Notes: a model not told the origin generated them from the sequence alone. A stretch of DNA of 64,000 nt from Ceratobasidium sp. AG-K (GCA_037039685.1 JAWNGF010000004.1:806001-870000), one strand, 5' to 3'; shown: positions 1 to 12,206, numbered from the stretch's first letter. Numbers and translations are program-made.

Positions 1-455
1 CTGGTTTCGGTATGTGGCTGCGAGATTGTTCATGCTCTTCAGCGTGTCGGGATGATCTTCGCCGAGCAGTCGCTTACGTGCACTCAGGACGTGGTCCTGC
101 AGCGGCTCTGCTTTGTCCCATCGACCCTGGGCATGGTATGTGAGTGCAAGATTATTCATGCTGACCAGCGTAGAGGGATGCTCTTCTCCGAGGATTCGCT
201 TGCGTGCACTCAGGACGTGGTCCTGCAGCGGCTCTGCTTTGTCCCATCGACCCTGGGCATAGTATGTGAGGGCAAGATTATTCATGCTGACCAGCGTGTG
301 GGGATGCTCTTCTCCGAGGATTCGCTTGCGTGCACCCATGACGTGGCCGTGCAGCGACTCTGCTTCGTCCCATCGACCCTGGTCGTGGTACGTGGCTGCA
401 AGATCACTCATGCTGTTCAGCGTATTAGGATGCTCTTCTCCAAGCTCCCGCATCC
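1..455 (-). repeat. 126-bp tandem TPR-coding repeats of NLR copy 1 (about 3.6 units, cut by window edge)
   Basis: The 42-codon unit seen in copy 2 also starts here with an ELGEEHPNTL motif and repeats with period 126 bp to the window edge. Units 2 and 3 are almost identical to each other at the nucleotide level. Confidence 0.85.
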
Positions 456-3159
456 GCCCTTCCCCTAGTCGCGTTTGCAGTACCTCAACTTGGCTCCAAT
501 TTCCGTTCTGGATGTACACCCTTGCAAAATGTCTTGCGTGGTTTGCGCCTAGCTCATTGCCTCGCTCCGATATGACTCGCTCCACGTGGATCTTAAGCCT
601 TCGAGCAAACCCGAGGGACTCGGACGTATTTTCCCAGTCAATTGAGAGAGAGAGCAGTAGGGTTGCGCACTCCAGAGCGAAATCTTGTGTCCGGGGAACT
701 ACGGTGCGCGCCCAGTCCTGTACAAGGACGTGGATGCGATAGGCTTGGTTGGTACGATCAAAATCTACTAGGGAATATGATGCCAATTCGCTGATTGCAC
801 TTGAGAACCGGATGATATTCCAGCTCCCATCGGAGTCGAGAAACCTGCCCAAGTAATTGCGCATATAGCTGAGAGCTTCTTTCTCTAACTGGGTCTGCTC
901 GAGCTCTGGTTCATAGGAGGCAGCTGCAACAGAGCTTCGCTGAAACAACTCTAGGCGAATATCGTCATGGTGCAGGTATGCTATCAGCCAAAGTAACTGC
1001 CTTGCGTTGCCATCCACCTCGAGCAAATCGTAGCACATCTTCCAGGTTGTGTAGACCGACTTTTCGTAGTCGTCGAGTCTGACTTTCAAGTTGTTGTATT
1101 CATCGAGCATCCCTTTGCGGCGTGCAAGAAATTGCTCTCGGTAATTGGAAATGGAAAGATGGGGTGAGTGAGCTATGTATGCACCCGCATGTACAATGGC
1201 GAGGGCCAAGCATCCAAAGTCCTAAGGTGATAACAAGCAAATGTCAGTCAACGCGGACAGGAAAATGTCGTGTGGCCTGCCTTAAGCAACGCATGTGCAG
1301 CTTCCATCTCTCTCTCGAGAATCGTTTGGTCCTCAAGGCGTGCTAGTTTTAAGAGCAATGCTAGCCCGTCCTCCGGGCTCATACTCGAGACCCGACAGAC
1401 AGGATTTGGGCCTCGCGCAAAAGCAGCCAAATCGGGTAGACGTGTGGTAACTATAATACTTCCATTGTCTCCACGAGGAAAGTACTGGCGGATATTCAGC
1501 GAAGGGTGGTCAGCATTGTCGAATACCAAAAGCCATGGCTCGCGTAATGATCCTAGCCAGTCCAGTGTATCACGGTGTGTTTGGCCAAATCCCTTGGCTT
1601 TTGCAAAGTCGCGCAGTGTGTCCTCGACCATTTGCTTCGAGCTCGCGTCCACGTACAGAACGTGCTTCCAGGTTCCATGCTTTAGCTCGATTGTCTTGAG
1701 TGCTAATTGCGTCTTGCCCGCTCCGCCCATTCCGTATATAACACACACACAGCGCCCGTGGATATTTCCAGCTATACAGTTGCCAATCTGCTGAACTTGG
1801 TCGTCTCGACCCGTAAACACAGGCGTAGGCGTGGGGCATGCTTTGATGGAGATACGCTGTTCGGAGGAGATTTGAACGCTGCCATCTGTATAGATGCCCC
1901 AATTACGTACCCAAGGTAACTACGAGTAACTACTAAATGGTAGGAGTGCTTACCGATATGGCCTACGGGAAGTAGGTTTATCCTTTGCTTGATTGCTTGC
2001 GTTGCACAATCTAATGTTTGGCCCGCCTCGAACTTTCCCAAATATGTATTCGTATACGCTTTGACGCTGCTTCGCTGCTCCCAATCATCCTCCACAATCT
2101 GCAATCCCTGATCCACGTTGAGCCGGTGATATACCTGTGCCGCCCCCTGGAAGCGCTTCGCCATTTCTTCCCCAACGCGCTCGCTGTCCGTGGCCAAGTT
2201 TTTCACCGCCACAACTGTCTGAGTAGAAGTCCGTAACACTCGCTGAGAGAAACTGGGTTCGGGGATTTGAATTGTACGTGCATGTCCAGCGCCAATGCTC
2301 ATAATACACGACACGTGCCGGCCCGGATACAGGCCCTTGACCTCACTGAGGGCATGCACAATTGGATTGCTGCATCCAAGTTCCCCGCCGACGAAAGATT
2401 GACGTATCGGACCGTCCTGAATATCAATTGCTTTGAATAAGTCGGGGTGTGCCATACTCGCATAGAGCGCTTCCCAGATGGAGCAGTTGGGTGTTTCGTT
2501 GGTCGACGTATGGTAGGATCGAAATAATACGGGAACACTCGCGGCGATATTGTGCTTCGACATCGCAAACACCACCCTGCGTGTGGGTTAATACGTTGCG
2601 CTTACCAAACAACGATTAAAGGCCTACGTTTTACAAATATTTCCCTCCACCTTCCTGTCTCTCATGGTCTCGCTCTCATTTCCCGTCGCGTCCCGGATCA
2701 TTTTTTTAATGCTTCTTGCAGTTTTTTACCCTTGTATGCCGTAGGCCCGCTCGTGCCGATGAATTTTCTAGAGAATGCATTTTTCGCCAGTTTGATATAC
2801 GCCCCTATTGCGTCTTCCGTCGACATCCTTAGTCTCCCTAGCATACATGCGATGATTCTACCCATCACACTTAGTTAGTAGGAGATTATGAGACGGTCAA
2901 TATCGACTGACCCTCCGGTACCGGTTCCTGCTATGACGTCGAAATGATCGGCCAGTAGTAACGGTCCCCGAGAGTCCTCTAGCCCGCGCAGCCTATTCGT
3001 CATCTCCGCTAGTAAGAGGAGCGATGATAGTCCGCGTACACCACCTCCATCTGGGTCCAGGGGAGTAAGCGCTCAAAGCTATCTGTTGGTTCGACGAGCA
3101 TTAAACTGACCAATGCACAATATGTTAAGTCCCTTCAAGCCTTCTTGAGTTTCGGCCAT
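1..3159 (-). pseudogene. NLR copy 1: patatin-like / NB-ARC / TPR receptor, partial and frameshifted
   Basis: This is the left-hand member of a tandem pair of fungal NLR-type receptors and runs off the window start. Inferred exons on the minus strand are 3159-3111, 3050-2912, 2857-2628, 2576-1954, 1885-1281 and 1221 to <1. They match copy 2 in phase and length, except that the third exon is 230 nt instead of 231. The lost base is in an A-run (T-run at 2701-2707 on the plus strand), which puts a TGA in frame and breaks the patatin-like domain. Visible motifs are DGGGVRG, a GTGTG nucleophile elbow without the usual Ser, a GMGGAGKT P-loop, a Walker B segment WLLVFDNAD, and VLVQDW at the NB-ARC/TPR border. 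The homopolymer position means an assembly error is possible. If the frameshift is real, this is a pseudogene or makes only a shortened product. Non-self recognition is inferred from the family. Confidence 0.85.
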
Positions 3160-3716
3160 AGCTTAGAGTAAGGCAGGATAACTCGAAGATAACGGGCCTG
3201 TAGTGGCTACCTGCAAGGTGTGTCATTCGGGTAGACCCTGATTCAATGCACTGCTTTGGGGGCGGGCGCTAGAGCGGGAATCAAAATGATCGCTCAAGAT
3301 TTGATTGAAGGCGTGAGGTGCAATTTTGACGTCGACGACCTTGAACACGAAGGCAATGCCGAGACGCGTCCTTGCCGTCAGGGACTACTCGAGCTCAAGT
3401 TTTGACCATGGTACAGGAGCACCGGTACTAAGCAGCTGGCTCGGGTTTCTGGGATGCCAACCAGCGGATTTGCTGGGCGCTTTCTGCCAGCACGCGTCTG
3501 CCGCTCAACATACTCCTACAAGTATCCTGTCCCAGGTGGAACGCTTACCACGCCCGTGGCTAGGACGCCAAATTTTCGCCAGACACTCGATCGTTCGCGT
3601 AGGTAAATGCATGACCGCATACACAGGTTTCGAGTCTTGCTAGCGAGCATCAAGAAGCCACCACTATCGCTAGATGCTCGGTTGCGCTCCGAGATTTAGC
3701 GTATTCTCGTCCTCAG
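3160..3716. other. Intergenic region upstream of NLR copy 1
   Basis: The first 140 bases or so resemble the bases directly upstream of NLR copy 2 (about 10660-10800). The duplication therefore included promoter-proximal DNA. No convincing gene was seen; the short open frame around 3326-3643 has no recognisable domain. Confidence 0.5.
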
Positions 3717-4058
3717 ATTTTAGTAGGAGACCAATCAATTCTTCAATCACATTGCCACAAGTCTCGTTCATGTAGTATCCTCAAACACCCTCCTTTTATC
3801 ATGAGAGTTGCTGCCACACAGAATTTTACGTCGAGACGATCTTGAGTGTGATGTCTTGTGCGTGAGATGAACCCGCGTATACTGTAACCTGGGTAGTGCC
3901 GCTAGGTACGGAGTCTCCGGTGAAACTAGTAGGTCCACCATAAGCCAGCAAATCACCAGACTGAGGCAATCTGTTAGGCATATACGTAGCCATCAGAGGT
4001 TGAACACGTACGGATGTGAAGACGGTGCCACTTGAAACCAAGCTGCTACAGTTAACCT
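3717..4058 (-). pseudogene. Displaced 3' fragment of an RNase T2 gene
   Basis: This stretch aligns with the last exon of the RNase T2 gene and its 3' flank at about 27175-27525. It encodes the same C-terminal tail, ending in QDITLKIVST and a stop at 3826. None of the catalytic exons is present, so it cannot encode an active nuclease. It lies between the two NLR copies about 23 kb from the intact gene, and its upstream edge stops abruptly at a short CCTAA repeat. It differs from the intact copy at scattered positions, so the copying event is not very recent. Confidence 0.85.
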
Positions 4059-4067
4059 AACCTAACC
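4052..4067. repeat. Short CCTAA telomere-like repeat at a duplication breakpoint
   Basis: Three CCTAA-type units (TTAACCTAACCTAACC) lie exactly where similarity to the RNase T2 gene ends. The unit is 5 nt, not the 6-nt CCCTAA typical of fungal telomeres, so a telomeric origin is only a suggestion. Confidence 0.35.
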
Positions 4068-4069
4068 AA

Positions 4070-5600
4070 TAGGAACAACCCCCTTCTCACACAGCCACCA
4101 AGGTCCATCTTGATTGTTCTCCCCCGTGTCGGTGGCAATCCAAGGTTATGTTCCAATGCCACAACGCCTGAACAATTTGGACTCTGACTATGAGGCCGGT
4201 CCAATTGACCTTTACACAAGGTCTATATCCAAGCCTCAACGAAAACAACAGGCCCGCGCGAAGGTGTATTAAAACTGTTTGCTCGAATCGGGTTGAAGCT
4301 CACTTCTCCGTCTCGAGCATGCTACTCCTACATCTAAAAATGGCTCCTATTGTTTCTCCCCGAATCTTTAGCCAAATTCTCATGCATAGCTATGTTGCTG
4401 AGATCTGTACTGCTCAATTGGTGAGTATATGCGCCTCCTAGCCTTCCGCTCATATGCTAACACAGGCGTATATGTAAGACCGTAGCTGTCGAGTTGCGTG
4501 CCCGACTGGTGGCCGTCCCGGATCTAAAGGAGGTTATTCTTGGCTCCGTAGCTCCCCGAAATACTAGGCTACTAGGTCCAGCGTCCACCAGAGCGTCGTA
4601 AACCTCCCTGCCAAACACAACTTTTATTCTCGATTCAGAAGAGGTTGTCCCCAACGCCGAGACCGCCGTATCCCAAGCTCCCGCCGTCGAACAGTTGCTT
4701 CAGCATCAGTTCTTTCATTGGTCGACGACGACATCACTCCCTTGGTACAAAATGCCAGTATAGTGAGTCTTTCGCGTCCAATACTATCTCGATCGCTAAC
4801 CTGGAGTTACCAAGCAGGTTCCGACACGCTTGACGGCCACAGTCGCAGAGCGAAGCCCCCTCTCCACTCTGGATTCGATCACTATTGACTCCTTTATCTC
4901 TGCTCCCGCCTCTTGCAACTCTCCGTCAGCCACTGCGTTCTCTGTTCCACCCTAGGTAGAAGAGCTCTTTCGAGATCCTACTGAGGAGTTCGAGGCTCCC
5001 TCGTCGCTCTACATTCGCTCACGCCCACCCCCGGTGGGCTCTCTATGTATCGCTCGTCAACGGGGGGCGGGCGAGGCAGCCGCAGTAATTCCGGTTGTAT
5101 CTCGGACACGCAAGGTTAGCGACGCGCGAGGGCTAAAAGGGTTTGGCCTCTGGGGGTTTCAGCTCTTCAAAAGGGTCAAATGGTGAATCTGACTACTCCC
5201 ACCGTATTCCCGGTTACTCGTATCGATATGCCTTCATTACCGAAGGTTAGACAGTTTTTATGCTACTTCCATGAACTACTATGCTCTGCTCCCTTTAGAT
5301 AGTTGTGTCCGCTTCTCGGTACATGTATACATATATATCCGTATTGTATCACATCTATCAACCGCCGGGCCTCAGAGGCAGGTACACCGAATGCATGTTT
5401 ACAAGCGGGATGACTGTGGTGTAAACACTAACCAACCGTGCAACCGAATGATGATGGCGCTGGTAGGCTCGAACAGAATTGAAAGATACATAAAAAGGCG
5501 CGAAACCAGGAATGGAACTAAATAATGGTTTCTACTGTTAGTGGGGTGATGACGGCTTGTAGAATTAACCTACCGGACTACACCAGGTGCTCATAGCGTA
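4070..5600. other. Gene-poor spacer between the NLR copies, possible decayed ORF
   Basis: No intact gene was seen. On the plus strand at about 4630-5170 a long frame with several stops has protein-like composition (a Pro/Ser/Glu-rich stretch). It may be a decayed coding sequence, possibly from a retroelement, but no domain is recognisable. Confidence 0.3.
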
Positions 5601-8600
5601 TTATTTGGCTGCTGTTTGGGACTGAATGGTCTCACGACGTTGTTTAGCCCATTCTGCGATCGGATGCTGAAGACCAATTCCACGATCGCTCAAATTAAGT
5701 ACTTGGGTAAGGAGGGATTTTGCTTCGTCACATCGACCCTGGTTCTGGTATGTGGCTGCAAGGAGGTTCATGCTGACCAGCGTGTCGGGATGCTCTTCTC
5801 CGAGTAGTCGCTCTCGTGCACTCAGGAGGTGGCCCTGGAGTGACTCCGCTTTGTCCCATCGACCCAGGTTTTGGTACGTGAATGCGAGATTGTTCATGCT
5901 GGTCAACGTGTCTGAGTGCTCTTCTCCGAGCAGTCGCATTTGTGCACTCAGGATGTGATCCCGCAGTGCCTCTACTTCGTCCCATCGACCCTGGTTCTGG
6001 TACGTAACTGCAAGATTGTGCATACTGAACAGTGTTTTTGGGTGCTCTTGTCCGAGGAGTCGTTTTTGTGCACTTAGGACACGGTCCTGCAGCGCCTCTG
6101 CGTTACCCCATCGACCCTGGTTCTGGTACGTGAGTGCAAGGTTATCCATGCTGAGTAGTGTGTCATGATGTTCTTCCCCGAGCAGTCGCTTTCGTGCATC
6201 CAGGACGCAGTCATGCAGTGACTCTGCCTCGCCCCATCGACCCTGTTTCTGGTACGTGAATGCGAGATTATTCATGCTGATCAGTGTGTCGGGATGCTCT
6301 TCTCCGAGTAGTCGCTTTCGTGCAGCTAGGACGTGGTTCTGCAGCGCCTCTGCTTTATCCCACTGGCCCTGGCTCTGGTACGTGAGTGCAAAATTGTTCA
6401 TGCTAAGTAGAGTATCGGGATGCTCTTCCCCAAGTAGTCGCTTTCGTGCACTCAGAGTATGGCCATGCAGCAACTCTGCCTCGCCCCATCGACCCTGGTT
6501 GTGGTACGTGACTGCAAGATGATGCATGCCGTCCAGTGTTCTTGGGTGTTCTTGCCCAAAAAGTCGTGTTTGTGCATCCAGAAAGTGGTCCTGCAGTGTC
6601 TCTGCTTTATCCCATCGACCCTGTTTCTGGTACATGAATGCGAGATTGCTCATGCTAACGAGTGTGTCATAATGTTCTTCCCCGAGCAGTCGCTTTTGTG
6701 CATTCCAGACATGTTCCTGCAGCGCCTCAGCTTTGTCCAATTGGCCTTGGTTCTGGTACGTAAGTGCAAGATTGCTCATGCTGGTCAGTGTGTCGGGGTG
6801 CTCTTCTCCGAGCAGCCGCTTTTGTGCATCCCCGACACGGCCCTGTAGTGACTCTGCTTTGTTCCATTGGCCCTGGTTCTGGTACGTGGCTGCAAGATTG
6901 CTCATGCTTTTCAGTGTATCGGGATGCTCTTCTCCTAGCAGTTGCCGTCGTGCACTCAGGACACGGCCATGCAGCGCCTCTGCTTTATCCCATCGACCCT
7001 GATTTTGGTACGTAAGTGCAAGGTTGTTCATGCTGATCAGTGTGTCGGGATGCTCTTGTCCAAGCAGTCGCTCTCGTGCGCTCAGGGCGTGGTCCTGCAG
7101 CGACTCTGCCTCGCCCCATCGACCCTGGTTCTGGTACGTGAATGCGAGGTTGTTCATGCTATTAAGCGTGTCGGGATTCTCTTGTCCGAGTAGTCGCTCT
7201 TGTGCACTCAAGACCTGTTTCTGCACCGCCTCTGCTTTGTCCCACCGACCCTGGTTCTGATACGTGACTGCGAGATTGTTCAAACTAGCTATCGTGTTGG
7301 GATGTTCTTCTCCGAGTATTCGCTTTCGCGCAGTTAGGACCACACCCTGCAACGACTCCGCTTGGCTCCATCGACCCTGGCTCTGGTACGTGAGTGCAAG
7401 GTTGTTCATGCAGGTCAGTGTGCTGGGGTGCTCTTCCCCAAGCAGTCGTTTTCGTGCGCCCATAACATGGCCCTGCAGTGCCTCCGCTTCATCCCATCGA
7501 CCCTGGTTTTGATATGTGGCTGCAAGGTTGTTCATGCTGATCAGCGTGTCAGGATGCTCTTCTCCGAGTAGTCGCTTTCGTTCACTCAGAACTATGTTTT
7601 GAAGCGACTCTGCTCTGTCCCATTGGCCCTTTTTTTGGAACGTGGTTGCGAGATTGTTCATGCTAGCCAGTGTGCCGGGATCCTCATCGACGAGCAGTCG
7701 AAATTGTGCCTTCAGGACCTCTTGCTGCATCAACTCTGCTTCATCCCATCGACCTTGGCCCTGGTACGTGGCTGCAAGATTGCCCATAATAGTCAGTGTA
7801 TCTGCATGATCTCCTCCAAGCAGCCGAAAGTGTACACTCAGGGCATCTTCCTGCAGCGACTTTGCTGCGTCCCACCGGCCCTGGTTCTGGTACGTGAGTG
7901 CAAGATCATTCGCGCTGGCTAGTGTGCTAGGGTGCAGGTCTCCAAGCTCCCGCCTCCTTCCTTCTCGTAGTTGAGCTTGAAGTTTTTCAGCTTTGTCCCA
8001 ATTGCCGCTTTGGATGTACACGTTCGCAAAGCGTCCTGCGTGACCTACCCCAAGCTTATTGCCTCGTTCCAATAAGACTCGCTCCACGTGGTTCTTAAGT
8101 CTCCGGGCGAACCCAAGGGACTCGGACGTATCTTCCGAGTCGATCGAGAGAGAGAGAAGCAGAGTGGTGCACTCCAGAGCGTAGTTTTGGCTCTGGGGAA
8201 TCACGGTGCGCGCCCAGTCCTGTACGAGGACATGAATGTGGTAGGCCTGGTTAATGCGATCAAAGTCCAATAGGGAATATGACGCCAATTCGCTGATTGC
8301 GTTTAAGAACCGAACGATATCCCAGCTTCCATCGGCGTCTAAAAACCTGCCAAGGTAGTTGCGTATATAGTCGAGAGCTTCTTTCTCCAGCTGGGTCTGC
8401 TCAAGCTCTGGCTCATAGGAGACAGCCGCAACAGAGCTTCGTTGAAACAGCTCCGGGCGAATATCGTCGTGGTGCAGGTATGATATGAGCCACAGCAACG
8501 GCTTTGCGTCGCCATCCACCTCGAGCAAGTCGTAACACATCTTCCAGGTCGTGTAGACCGACTTCTCATAATCATCGAGTTTGACTTTCAGCTTGTTATA

Positions 8601-10655
8601 CTGTTCGAGCATCTCCTTTCGACGCGCAAGGAATAGCTCTCGGTACCGTGAGATGGAAAGATGGGGTGAGTGGGCGATGTATGCACCTGCATGTACAATA
8701 GCGAGGGCCAAAAAGCCGAAGTCCTAGACCGGTAAGCAAATGTCAGCCGATGCAGGCAGGAAAAATCACTGTGACCTGCCTTAAGTAGCATGTGTGCGGC
8801 CTCCATTTCGCTCCCGAGTGTTGTTTGGTCCTCAAGACGTGCTAGTTTCAGGAGCAACGCTAGCCCATCCTCTGGGCTCATACTCGAGATCCGACAGACT
8901 GGATTCGGGCCACGCGCAATAGCCGCTAAATCTGGTAAGCGTGTTGTAACTATAATGTTTCCACGGTCTCCACGAGGAAAGTACTGGCGGATATTCAGCG
9001 AAGGATGGTCGGCATTGTCGTATACTAACAGCCACGACTCGCGACACAATCCTAGCCAATCCAGTGTATCGCGATGTGTCTGGCCAAATCCCTTGGCTTT
9101 TGCAAAGTCGCGTAGTGTGTCTTCCACCGTTTGGCTCGAACTTGCATCCACATATAGAACGTGTACCCAGGATTCTTGTTTTACCTCTATTGCCTTGAGT
9201 GTTACTTGCGTTTTGCCCGCTCCGCCCATACCGTATACAACGCACACACGCCGCTCATGGTCGTTTTCAGCTACACAGTTGAGAATCTGTTGAACCTGAT
9301 CGTCTCGACCCGTAAACACAGGCGTAGGCGCCGGGCATGCTTTGATGAGGACAGGCTGTTCGGAAGAGGCTTGAATACTGCCATCTGCAGGCATAGCAAT
9401 TTTTATGGCCGAGGTGACTACGAACAACTGCAGAATGATAGGAGTACTTACCAATATAATTTACGGGAAGTGTATTTGCCTTTTGTTTGATTGCTCGCGT
9501 CGCGCGATCCAACGTTTCGCCCGCCTCAAACTTTCCCAAATAAGTGCTCGTATGTGCTTTCACGTTGCTTCCTTGCGCCCAGTCATCCCCCACAACCTGT
9601 AATCCTTGATCTACATTGAGCCGGTGGTAGACTTGTGCTGCCCCTTGGAAGCGTCTCGTCATTTCTTCGCTTACGCGTTGGCTGTCGGTGGCCATGTTCT
9701 TCACCGCTACGATGGTCTGAGTAGAGCTTCGTAACACCCGCTGAGAGAAACTAGGTTTGGGGATGTGAATAGTACGTGTGTGTCCAGCGCCGATGCTCAT
9801 GATACACGATACATGCCGGTTCGGATAAAGGCTCTTGACTTCGCCGAGGACGTGCGCGGTTGGATTGCTACAGCCAAGCTCTCCGCCAACAAAAGATTGA
9901 CGTATCGGACCATCCTGGATCTCAATCGCCTTGAACAAGTCAGGGTGAGCCATACTCGCATAGAGTGCCTCCCAGATCGAGCAATTGGGGGTTTCGTTAG
10001 CCGACGTAGGGTAGGATCGAAATAATACGGGGGCGCTCGCAGCGATATTGTGCCTTGACATTGCAAATACCATCCTGCATGCGGGTCAATGGATTGCACA
10101 CTTCACATAACGATGAAAGCCTACGTTTTGCAAACTTTTACATCCATCCTCCTATCTCTTATGGTCTCACCTTCGTCCCCCGTCGCGTCCCGGATCATTG
10201 TTTTTAACGCTTCTTGAAGCTTTGTGCCCTTGTATGCCGCAGGCCCGCTCGTGCCGATTAATTTTTTAGAGAATGCGCTTTTCGCTAATTTAATGTAAGC
10301 CTCCATTGCGTCCTCCATCGACATCCTCAGTCTCCCTAGCATGCATGCGATTATTCTACTTGTTGCACCTAGTCAGCGACTAGTCACGAGGTGGCCATTG
10401 ACTAACCCGCCAGTACCAGTTCCTGCTATGACATCGAAATGATCGGCTAGTGGCAACGGCCGCTGGGTGTCCCCTAGACCGTGAAGCCTATTGGTCATCT
10501 CCGCTAGCAACAGGAGTGACGATAGCCCGCGCACGCCACCTCCATCTGGGTCAAGGGGAGTAAGCGCTTGAAGCCCTCTCAGCCGGTCCGACGAGCGTCG
10601 ACTTACCAATGCACAGTATGTTCAGTCCCTTCGAGTCTTCTTGAGTCTCCGCCAT
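5601..10655 (-). CDS. NLR copy 2: patatin-like / NB-ARC / TPR receptor, complete
   Basis: Six inferred exons (10655-10607, 10545-10407, 10355-10125, 10074-9452, 9384-8780, 8723-5601) join in phase to about 1,589 aa. The start MAETQEDSKGLNILCI leads into DGGGVRG, the oxyanion motif of patatin-like lipases. The nucleophile elbow reads AGTGTGG where active enzymes have G-x-S-x-G, and the usual Asp-Gly-Gly motif reads FVGGELG. NB-ARC follows: P-loop GMGGAGKT, kinase-2 WLLVYDNAD, a NIIVTTR motif and HVLVQDWA. The C-terminal half is 18 TPR-like repeats. Patatin/NB-ARC/TPR proteins are a known fungal NLR class linked to non-self recognition. Here the effector looks like a pseudo-enzyme. The intron at 8724-8779 must use a GC donor to keep frame. 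No membrane segment or signal peptide was seen, so cytosolic location is inferred. Confidence 0.92.
5688..7955 (-). repeat. 18 near-identical 126-bp TPR-coding tandem repeats
   Basis: Eighteen consecutive 42-residue units share the pattern RLLGEEHPDTL-x-SMNNLA-x-TYQNQGRWDKAE. Units differ at a few recurrent positions, for example the residue before TYQ (A, L, V or F) and the stretch after AE. The first three units are more divergent and the rest highly alike. This resembles the kinesin-light-chain type of TPR found in fungal NLRs. Confidence 0.93.
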
Positions 10656-11348
10656 GGCTGAGATTAGGACAGGATAATGCGAAGATAGGAAGCCTGTGGT
10701 GGCCAACTGCAAATTGTGTCACTCTCGCAGACCTGATTGAATGCACTGCTTTGAGGTTGGGCGCTAGAGCGGCGATCACTGTGAAGCCTAATCGCGCTGA
10801 ATTCTAGTCGTATCGGCACTGAGAACTCATGACTTAAGGCGCTAGACGTGTCCGCTTTCAGTGACTGATGCGCTGAAGATTATCTTTAGGAGTGACTGGG
10901 GGGCAAATAAGCTCCACAACCTATTCAAATTTCCCTTTTATGGTATTGAAGACTGTGAACCATGCGCAAGGTGACTGAAAAATGATATAATCCATCACTG
11001 AAAGCGGCCATTTTTGGTTCAGCGTGTTTGCTAATGTTTTTCAGTAACCTGAGACCCCACAGTGGATGAGATGATCGACTTACTTCCGTCCTCGGTACAC
11101 CCAAACCAACTCCTAATAAGATCTATTTGCTCGCCAATATCATGATTCCCCTGATCTTGACATGTGTGGGTTGCCCGTCCCGGAGTTAACTTAGGAGCCA
11201 CCCGGTCCTCAAGTCGTACTCGTGTCCCAAAGTCTCGGCACACACCCGTGCACCCGCAGCACAGGGATCCCTCACACCAATACCGATACCTGAACTTGCA
11301 TTCGAAATATCACATATCCCATGTATAGTTTATACCCATGATATTATG
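10656..11348. other. Intergenic region upstream of NLR copy 2
   Basis: The first 140 bases resemble the upstream region of NLR copy 1. The rest, up to the TA dinucleotide that flanks the Tc1/mariner element, holds no gene or repeat that I recognise. Confidence 0.5.
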
Positions 11349-11350
11349 TA

Positions 11351-11377
11351 CTACGGCTGACATAAAGTATTTGGACA
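11351..11377 (+). repeat. Left terminal inverted repeat of the Tc1/mariner element
   Basis: It matches the reverse complement of 26789-26815 at 26 of 27 positions and is preceded by TA. Confidence 0.92.
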
Positions 11378-11793
11378 TGTGACTCATTGCTGTTGTCCGA
11401 GGACACACTTTTCCCCGGTAACATTGGCATGTGTTGCTCATCTGTAAAATTGATATGTTTAATATATACACTGGACACAGAATAACTGATTGGTGATCCT
11501 AAAATTTTGTTGGGCTGCCTTTGGCCGCCTTTACAGCTCTCACACAAGCATCCATCTGTCTGGTATGCTTGTTAATGTCTTCGACCGTGATCGAGTCCCA
11601 AGCCATTTGCACGGCTTCCCAAAGGGCTTGAATGTTTCTTTGAGAGCTAGGGATTGCAGCTACACGGGATTTGAGGAGCGGCCATAATGGCTCAATGGGA
11701 TTCAAATTGGGTGAACTGGGTGGGTGAGGAAACTGGCAGATACCGAGTTTTTGACAAGCCTTTTTTGCAGTGGGCCCTCTATGTGCTGGGGCC

Positions 11794-12206
11794 TGTCATG
11801 AGCTGACTAAGCTCAGACATTTTATTCTGATTTTATATCTTTTTTTCCGAACACTTTCCTTTTTTGGTACAAATGTCCTCTGGCGCTTAACTTGTATCAT
11901 GTGATGTATTTGTCTTTTCATTTGATATTGGTGATGCTTCCGGAACTTCCAGAATGTTGAGTCATATCTCTTATCTTGCTTATCATTGGTTGTACTTGGC
12001 TTTCCCACACTGATAGATGATGACGTGGCCTTGATCCCTCATGTATATAAACCCAGAGGTCAAGCCGGTTAATGACAAGGCTTGACCTCCTCTCCACTAG
12101 GACTTGCTCAATCAAATCCTCTTACTATCACTACTCCTTGGGTTCTAAGACTTGTCTAAGTTGAACCCCTTAACCTTTATATACCTAATTGACCCAAGTC
12201 AGGACA
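11794..12206 (+). repeat. 5' LTR of element A
   Basis: 413 bp, TG...CA ends. It is identical to 25557-25969 except at two positions, both at CpG sites (GACGTGG/GACATGG and GTCAGG/GTCGGG). Confidence 0.95.

Noticed and set aside
3326..3643. 105-codon plus-strand ORF upstream of NLR copy 1
   Set aside because: No domain, no splice context, and part of the region resembles promoter-proximal DNA of the NLR pair.
5616..7922. Many plus-strand open frames across the NLR repeat region
   Set aside because: They are antisense shadows of the 126-bp tandem repeats, share the period exactly, and look like no protein family.
5688..7955. Direct repeats that could be taken for a CRISPR-like array or satellite
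   Set aside because: The 126-bp period is a whole number of codons and encodes TPR units in one open frame of a eukaryotic gene; there are no spacers.
11796..12115. Short minus-strand ORFs repeated at 25559-25878
   Set aside because: They lie entirely in the paired LTRs of element A and are repeated only because the LTRs are.
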